A DNA stretch of 6,404 bases. Source: Sutterella sp. GTDB taxonomy: Bacteria; Pseudomonadota; Gammaproteobacteria; Burkholderiales; Burkholderiaceae_F. The notes beneath the pieces were generated by a model. The model was not told the DNA's origin. It searched no databases and saw only the letters and a program-made list of their open reading frames with translations. Of the stretch, positions 1-4,083 are shown piece by piece; within the stretch, counting starts at the first letter, position 1, and each line of letters begins with the position of its first letter. Made by a program: the position numbers and the translations under genes. The stretch covers positions 1 through 6,404 of the forward strand of contig DXSO01000101.1 of the NCBI GenBank assembly GCA_019410445.1. Direction: 5' to 3'.

Positions 1-1610
1 GTGCCGGATTGGGCACGCTTGCCGGGCGGACCGCACAGGCGTTGCGGCAGCGTGAGTCCTTTTCGCAGAAGAGGATTGTCCAGACGGAAAATCTGGATCA
101 TACCGCGAGCCCATCGAATGCGCTGACCGATGTGTGCGGAAAGCGATTCCGTGGAAAGCCCTGATGCCAGAGGCTTGGAGATGCAAGCCGACTTCCAGCC
201 GCGGCGATTCAATTTGAGCGACGTGTGCGCGTCCTCGGTTACGGTTTCCACTGCAATGCCGCCGATTTCTTCCAGCGCGCTGCGGCGCATGACGGCGTTG
301 GAGCCGCAGAACATGACGGCGTTCCATGTGTCGTTTCCCTTTTGGATGTAGTCGTGGAAAAGGGAGTTCTCAAACGGCATGCCGCGGTCAAGGTGCAGAT
401 TTTTCTCAAACGGATCGGGCGAATAAAAGTGATGCGGCGTCTGCACAAGCGCGATGCGTTTGTCGTGAACAAGCCAACCGACGGTACTGGTCAGAAAATC
501 AGAACTCGGCACATGGTCGCAGTCATAAATCGTGATGAACTCGCCCGAGGTGTGCTTCATCGCGTTGTTGATGTTGCCTGCCTTGGCGTGATTGTGTTCG
601 TCACGCTTGATGTAGTGCACTCCGGCTTGTTTGGCAAACGCTTCAACCCAATCGCGGCTGCCGTCATCGAGAATGTAGACGTTGATTTTGTCGGCAGGCC
701 AATCCAGATTGCGGGCGGCAAAGACCGTGGGCTTGATGACTTCAAGCGATTCGTTGTACGTCGGAATGAAAATATCGACTGTGGGCCACGTGCTGCGGTC
801 GGCAGGCAGTTTTTTGGGGCGGCGATCCAAAGGCCAGCAGACCTGAAAGTAGCCGAGCACCATGACGACGAATGCGTATGTTTCGGCGGCAAGCAGCATG
901 CAGGCTAAAAACAGACCCACGGCGCCTTCGGCATGAATCGTTGAGGTGTAGCGCCACCAGAGGTAACGGCCGGATACGGTGACGGAGAGCACAAACAAAA
1001 GCATCAGCGAGATGCGGGCTTTGATGTGCGTCAGTGCCCATGCTGAAAAAAGCACGATGGACAGAAAGATAACCTGCCCTTGAACATTAAAGGGCTGAGT
1101 GATGCAAAGCGCGGCGAGAACGCCGGCGATGACAGCCGCGGCCCAAAAACCTGCGTTTTGGTATCGCACTGCCTGCTGTGGACCGACACGACGGCGGCTG
1201 CGCACAATATTCGCGCCGATGGTAAATACCAAGCGAGAGCCCAGTCTGCCGATTTTTTCACCGACGAAGCCAGCGGCTCGAATCAGCCCGGCCACGGCTC
1301 GCGCAATCGGATTGAAACGAAGAAAATCTCGAAAAGGAAGAGCCGTAAATACGGCAAGAAAGATCGTCTGCAGGCAAAGACGAACGATGTCCGAAAAAGT
1401 CAGCCGTTCAAAATTGACATGCGGATAGAGCTCATGACGCCGGGCAATGATCCTTTGCCAGAATTCACGTTCAAACGGAATGAAAATTGAGATGAGGAAA
1501 AGTGCCAGGCGAGCCGTTGCGGTGTGTCGGCTTGTAGGATCGGGCTTGTCGTTCGCAGAATTCGACCTGAAAAAACGGTTTTTCAAGTCAGACAGCGTTT
1601 TTTTGGACAT
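1..1610 (-). CDS. bcsA: Cellulose synthase catalytic subunit (UDP-forming), 3' end missing
   Basis: Inner-membrane family 2 glycosyltransferase that polymerises UDP-glucose into beta-1,4-glucan and exports it. 536 codons are visible; the E. coli protein has about 870. The N-terminal region (FIPFEREFWQRI from residue 43, then YPHVN) and membrane segments (around residues 178-285, ending YLWWRYTST and LGYFQVCWPL) match BcsA. The catalytic domain follows: VDIFIPTYNE, DDG (315-317), DCD (363-365), QTPHHFYSPDPFE, FCGSNA, TED (458-460) and QRIRW (496-500), so all core catalytic motifs are present. The c-di-GMP-binding PilZ domain would lie beyond the window. The ATG at 1610-1608 is the first possible in-frame start, since a TGA lies two codons upstream; no clear Shine-Dalgarno precedes it. 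TTG at residue 9 is an alternative start. After QRLC (523-526) the last ten residues no longer match the family (see findings). The gene is divergent from brnQ. Confidence 0.95.
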   Translation of the reverse strand, partial: MSKKTLSDLKNRFFRSNSANDKPDPTSRHTATARLALFLISIFIPFEREFWQRIIARRHELYPHVNFERLTFSDIVRLCLQTIFLAVFTALPFRDFLRFNPIARAVAGLIRAAGFVGEKIGRLGSRLVFTIGANIVRSRRRVGPQQAVRYQNAGFWAAAVIAGVLAALCITQPFNVQGQVIFLSIVLFSAWALTHIKARISLMLLFVLSVTVSGRYLWWRYTSTIHAEGAVGLFLACMLLAAETYAFVVMVLGYFQVCWPLDRRPKKLPADRSTWPTVDIFIPTYNESLEVIKPTVFAARNLDWPADKINVYILDDGSRDWVEAFAKQAGVHYIKRDEHNHAKAGNINNAMKHTSGEFITIYDCDHVPSSDFLTSTVGWLVHDKRIALVQTPHHFYSPDPFEKNLHLDRGMPFENSLFHDYIQKGNDTWNAVMFCGSNAVMRRSALEEIGGIAVETVTEDAHTSLKLNRRGWKSACISKPLASGLSTESLSAHIGQRIRWARGMIQIFRLDNPLLRKGLTLPQRLCGPPGKRAQSG

Positions 1611-1650
1611 AAACAGTCAATGATGTGAGCCGGTAACAAACGGCGGATGC

Positions 1651-1656
1651 ATTATC
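1651..1656 (-). promoter_or_regulatory. Possible -10 box for bcsA
   Basis: On the minus strand this reads GATAAT, five of six matches to TATAAT, about 40 bases upstream of the bcsA ATG. Transcription would start near 1644 and give a leader of about 34 bases. No convincing -35 hexamer sits 16-18 bases further upstream; that position falls in the arm of the inverted repeat at 1666-1676. If the promoter is real it probably depends on an activator, or the repeat itself is the regulator site. Weak call based on one hexamer. Confidence 0.25.
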
Positions 1657-1665
1657 TCTTCTTAG

Positions 1666-1740
1666 TATTTGGTTTGAGCTCGGTAAGTAAAAACAGACGT
1701 TTCACCGTCGCGTGCAGCGGCGCTGAACCCAAACCAAATA
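1666..1740. repeat. Inverted repeat with 11-bp perfect arms
   Basis: TATTTGGTTTG at 1666-1676 is the exact reverse complement of 1730-1740. Complementarity continues inward with two mismatches (1677 and 1679) and two G-T pairs to about 1684/1722, so the arms cover about 19 positions. The inner loop of some 37 bases contains a smaller GACG/CGTC hairpin. The element lies 56 bases upstream of the bcsA start. It could be a protein-binding dyad, a hairpin in a long bcsA leader, or a small REP/MITE-like repeat. No convincing target-site duplication flanks it and no second copy occurs in the window. The dyad is seen directly; its role is unknown. Confidence 0.6.
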
Positions 1741-1819
1741 AGCATTACGCCGGTTAAAGAGGCGGTATTTTACGTAGTAAATACTAGATGCTAACCCTTA
1801 CTCCGGGTAGCTTAAGCAT
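1741..1819. other. Cluster of nested dyads with alternative pairings
   Basis: Directly after the inverted repeat, AGCAT (1741-1745) can pair with ATGCT (1788-1792), enclosing two hairpins: CGCC/GGCG (1748-1751 with 1761-1764, 9-base loop) and GTATTTtAC/GTAAATAC (1765-1784, one bulged T). A third hairpin, GCTaACCC/GGGTAGC (1790-1811), uses part of the same ATGCT. A second AGCAT (1815-1819) could also pair with it. This gives mutually exclusive folds, as in a regulatory RNA, but all helices are short and no known riboswitch consensus is recognised. The pairings were found by eye and could be chance in part. Confidence 0.3.
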
Positions 1820-2366
1820 TTTGGCAGTAAAAACGGGATTCAAATTGTAAATTTCAGTGATTTTCTTTCGTTTCCTGGAGCTGATCGCGAGGGAGAAACC
1901 ATACTCCCGAAGAAGGAATTGCACTGCGTGATTGTTTCAAACTAGGTGCGTTGTCTACGGAAAAAGCCTTAATTTTGATGCCTTTAGGCACGAAAAGAGG
2001 CAAAAAGAGGTGTTTTTTGTGCGAATTTGTTAGCGACTAAGGCAAGATATTCGTAGAATCAAGGTTCGGAAACCAATGCCTGCGTCAGTTCTGAGATCCA
2101 GATGCTGGCGTACAGGAGTCGATTCATCAGCATCGAATAGCCTCCCGCATGTGTCGTCTGCAAGCCCACCCTCCGCTTCACTCACATGTCCTGAGCATTG
2201 GGACCGCGCAGTCGGTACACGAAACAGACACAATCAGGTGATCCCTGGTGTCGTTGGTCGCATACCGGTTGTTTTTTCAAGTCATGGTTGTCTGAAAACG
2301 CAAACTGTGCGAAGAGCACGGAGCGGCGGTTCCCGAATTCCACTCACAATGAATGCTTATAAATAT

Positions 2367-2372
2367 AAGGTG
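2367..2372 (+). promoter_or_regulatory. Ribosome binding site of brnQ
   Basis: AAGGTG ends five bases before the ATG at 2378, a suitable Shine-Dalgarno match and spacing. It supports this start over later Met codons; the first family-conserved residues (FFGAGNLIFP) follow only 19 residues in. Confidence 0.65.
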
Positions 2373-2377
2373 TACTC

Positions 2378-3712
2378 ATGCAATCGGATTCCCGAACGCG
2401 TTTTATCCCCATTGGTCTGATGCTTTTTGCGCTGTTTTTCGGTGCAGGCAATCTGATCTTTCCCGCATCAATGGGTCAGGCCGCCGGCACTGACGTCTGG
2501 TGGGCTCTTCTCGGTTTCTGCATTACCGGTGTCGGTCTGCCTTTGTTGACCGTCATGGCAGTCGGCTATTCCGGTTTGCCCGGTGTCAGAGAAATCGGCA
2601 ACCGCGTTCATCCTTGGTTTGGTGTTTTCTATTCCACGGTCTGCATTTTGGCCATCGGCCCTTGCTTTGCCGTACCGCGTACCGGTACCGTTTCGTGGGA
2701 AATTGCCGTCGCTCCGTTCATTGATCCTGCTCAGGCCGGCACGATGATGCCCTTGTTCCTTGCCGTGTTCCTGGGTCTTGCCGGTTGGCTTGCGGCCACG
2801 CCCTCCAAACTCGTCGACCGCGTGGGCAAGGTGCTCACTCCGCTGCTTGTTCTTACGCTTGTCGTGTTCATCATCAAGAGCTTCATCACGCCGATGGGTG
2901 ATCCGCAGGCTCCCGCCGCAGCTTACGCCACACCGGTCATGGCGGTTATTCAGGGTGTCCTGGACGGCTACAACACGCTTGACGCCATTGCGGCTCTCAT
3001 CTTTGCATCGCTTACGATCGGCGTGGTTCGAGATGCCGGCTTTACCAAACAAAGCGATATTGCCCGTGAAGTGTTTAAGGCCGCTTTGATTGCCGCCCCC
3101 ATGCTCGGCGTCATTTATATCTTTATTGCCAAGATCGGTGCCGAAAGCGTCAGCGTGATCGGTGCTCAGGAAACCGGCGCTCCGATTCTTGCCTTGAGCG
3201 CCAAAGTGCTCTTCGGCAATGCCGGTGCCATGCTGCTTGCCGCCATGGTGATTCTGGCTTGTCTGACGACCGCTATCGGTTTGATCAGCTGCACGGCTGC
3301 TCACTTCATGAATCTTTCGAAGGGCCGCATCCGTTACAGCGTGTGGGTTGTCATCTTCACGATCATCTCTTATCTGATTGGTTTGTTTGGACTGAAGACC
3401 ATCATTGTCTCGACCATTCCGGTTCTGATGTTCCTGTATCCGTTGTGCGTGGCGCTCGTGATCCTTTCGTTCCTGCACAATGCCGTGGGCGGCCGCCGCT
3501 GCGTCTGGGCTTGGACCATTGGCTTTACGTTCGTCATGGCCACCTACAACGGTCTGCAGACGGCCAAGATTGCCGTGGGCGGATTGGAAGCCGTTCTTGC
3601 TCAGTGGGTGCCTCTGCACACCTACGGCCTCGGTTGGATTCCGTTTGCCATTGTTGGGTTTGTGATCGGCATGATTCACAAGTCTCTTACAAAGGGTCCG
3701 GCCCAACCCTGA
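2378..3712 (+). CDS. brnQ: Branched-chain amino acid:cation symporter, LIVCS family
   Basis: Inner-membrane carrier importing leucine, isoleucine and valine with Na+ or H+ (branched-chain amino acid transport system II carrier). The protein has 444 residues, the normal family length (E. coli BrnQ has 439). The first membrane helix contains the hallmark FFGAGNLIFP (residues 20-29). About twelve hydrophobic segments follow, including VGLPLLTVMAVGYSG, a VPRTGTVSWE loop, TPLLVLTLVVFIIKSF, DAIAALIFASLTIGVV, LLAAMVILACLTTAIGLIS and a last helix near YGLGWIPFAIVGFVIGM; the basic C-terminus is short. There are no breaks, so the gene looks functional. It stands alone: bcsA is divergent 767 bases away and an intrinsic terminator follows 28 bases after the stop. 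The family is clear; substrate preference within it is inferred from homology. Confidence 0.96.
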   Translation: MQSDSRTRFIPIGLMLFALFFGAGNLIFPASMGQAAGTDVWWALLGFCITGVGLPLLTVMAVGYSGLPGVREIGNRVHPWFGVFYSTVCILAIGPCFAVPRTGTVSWEIAVAPFIDPAQAGTMMPLFLAVFLGLAGWLAATPSKLVDRVGKVLTPLLVLTLVVFIIKSFITPMGDPQAPAAAYATPVMAVIQGVLDGYNTLDAIAALIFASLTIGVVRDAGFTKQSDIAREVFKAALIAAPMLGVIYIFIAKIGAESVSVIGAQETGAPILALSAKVLFGNAGAMLLAAMVILACLTTAIGLISCTAAHFMNLSKGRIRYSVWVVIFTIISYLIGLFGLKTIIVSTIPVLMFLYPLCVALVILSFLHNAVGGRRCVWAWTIGFTFVMATYNGLQTAKIAVGGLEAVLAQWVPLHTYGLGWIPFAIVGFVIGMIHKSLTKGPAQP

Positions 3713-3740
3713 TCCTCGCACAGAGACTTTAAGTTAAGCA

Positions 3741-3768
3741 GAGTCGGGATAACTCCCGGCTCTTTTTT
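3741..3768 (+). terminator. Rho-independent terminator of brnQ
   Basis: A 9-bp stem (GAGTCGGGA at 3741-3749 with TCCCGGCTC at 3754-3762, one T-G pair) has a TAAC loop and is followed immediately by six T residues (3763-3768). This is a textbook intrinsic terminator 28 bases after the brnQ stop. It separates brnQ from the autotransporter gene downstream. Confidence 0.92.
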
Positions 3769-3984
3769 ATATATCCGCAACATAGTCTTTCTGAGGCAGA
3801 AGAGAAGTCTTTGGAAGCGAGCAGATGTTCTTTAAGCGAAAAAAGAAGAAAAACCGATTGAGAAATTTATTTTCTCATGCTGATCGTTGTTTTCAGCCCA
3901 CACCGTACCCAACCAAAGTGAAGATACCGAGTGATTTTTGCTTGTAGCTCAGTGCATTACGATGACAATTTGGAAGATATAGGG

Positions 3985-4021
3985 TTTACCCCCCCCCAAC
4001 ATTAAAACTTTGCACGATAAT
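3985..4021 (+). promoter_or_regulatory. Probable autotransporter promoter with C9 tract in the -35 region
   Basis: GATAAT (4016-4021) matches the -10 consensus at five of six positions and predicts a transcription start near 4028, about 56 bases before the ATG. A -35 hexamer 17 bases upstream would occupy 3993-3998, which lies almost wholly within a run of nine C residues (3989-3997). TTTACC (3985-3990) resembles TTGACA but is 25 bases from the -10 box, too far for normal spacing. RNA polymerase would probably need an activator bound upstream, with the tract length setting its distance. The tract and hexamer are seen directly; the promoter function is inferred. Confidence 0.5.
3989..3997 (+). 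repeat. Homopolymer of nine cytosines
   Basis: Nine consecutive C residues lie 86 bases upstream of the autotransporter ATG. I noticed no comparably long G/C homopolymer elsewhere in the window. Such runs mutate by slipped-strand mispairing and are typical of phase-variable surface genes. Confidence 0.9.
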
Positions 4022-4028
4022 GAAAAAT

Positions 4029-4047
4029 CTCGGGAACATAACTCGAG
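4029..4047 (+). other. Leader hairpin at the 5' end of the autotransporter mRNA
   Basis: CTCGGG (4029-4034) pairs with CTCGAG (4042-4047), six pairs including one G-T, with an AACATAA loop. It would form at the very 5' end of the transcript predicted from the -10 box at 4016. It could stabilise the mRNA, or at DNA level ACTCGAGT (4041-4048) could be a palindromic binding site. No T run follows, so it is not a terminator. Confidence 0.35.
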
Positions 4048-4049
4048 TG

Positions 4050-4077
4050 TTCAAGACAAGGTTTCAAATCTTGGGAG
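4050..4077 (+). promoter_or_regulatory. Shine-Dalgarno of the autotransporter, partly in a hairpin
   Basis: GGGAG (4073-4077) lies six bases before the ATG at 4084 and fixes that start. CAAGA (4052-4056) can pair with TCTTG (4069-4073), extended by two T-G pairs (4050-4051 with 4074-4075), so the first three G residues of the ribosome site would be paired. The stem is weak, with a 12-base loop; it may modestly limit translation or respond to temperature. The ribosome site is well supported; control by the hairpin is speculative. Confidence 0.5.
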
Positions 4078-4083
4078 TTATCA

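Larger units (their letters stand above)
1611..2377. other. Long intergenic region between divergent bcsA and brnQ
   Basis: This 767-base stretch contains no open frame that resembles a protein on either strand. The bcsA-proximal part (1666-1819) is rich in dyads, listed separately. At 1883-1933 a GATCGCG/CGTGATT helix, with two G-T pairs, encloses a GGGAG/CTCCC hairpin (1891-1908). GCCTTTAGGC at 1980-1989 is a small palindrome. GTGC/GCAC at 2308-2319 is a four-bp hairpin. From about 2040 to 2350 the composition becomes more GC-rich and coding-like, yet I recognise no gene or remnant. The region should contain the promoters of both genes; I cannot place the brnQ promoter. Confidence 0.5.
3769..4083. 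other. Intergenic region upstream of the autotransporter
   Basis: This stretch of 315 bases has no plausible protein gene. Its first half is purine-rich (A/G runs at 3838-3853) and contains a perfect 7-bp AT-rich hairpin, TGAGAAA/TTTCTCA (3859-3877, loop TTTAT), of unknown function. The second half holds the poly-C tract, a likely -10 box and the hairpin-bearing leader of the autotransporter gene, listed separately. Its size and AT-rich content suit a regulated, independent promoter. Confidence 0.6.

Noticed and set aside
225..908. A 227-codon plus-strand open frame within bcsA.
   Set aside because: It lies opposite well-conserved BcsA catalytic motifs and is best explained as a shadow of that gene.
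2358..2364. TATAAAT as a -10 box for brnQ.
   Set aside because: Transcription would start at about 2371, beyond the Shine-Dalgarno sequence, leaving a near-leaderless mRNA, and no -35 box lies at 16-18 bases. AT-rich translation-start context is the simpler reading.
2076..2420. A 114-codon plus-strand frame overlapping the brnQ start, including a Val/Ile-rich stretch (IPGVVGRIPVV) that could suggest an attenuator leader peptide.
   Set aside because: There is no ribosome site for a short leader, no run of consecutive branched-chain codons and no terminator/antiterminator pair before brnQ. The rest of the frame looks non-coding.
2468..3721. A 417-codon open frame on the minus strand opposite brnQ.
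   Set aside because: Its translation is hydrophilic, rich in Asn, His, Gly and Arg, and resembles no family, whereas the plus strand encodes a clear BrnQ. Codon bias of the sense gene leaves the antisense frame open.
3859..3877. Perfect TGAGAAA/TTTCTCA hairpin as a terminator.
   Set aside because: The stem is AT-rich, no T run follows on the plus strand, and no minus-strand gene ends here. The real brnQ terminator is at 3741-3768.
3936..4075. A tRNA gene: TTGTAGCTCAGT (3942-3953) resembles a D-arm and GGTTTCAAATC (4060-4070) resembles a T-arm.
   Set aside because: The two elements are over 100 bases apart, and I see no acceptor stem, anticodon arm or CCA end that would join them.
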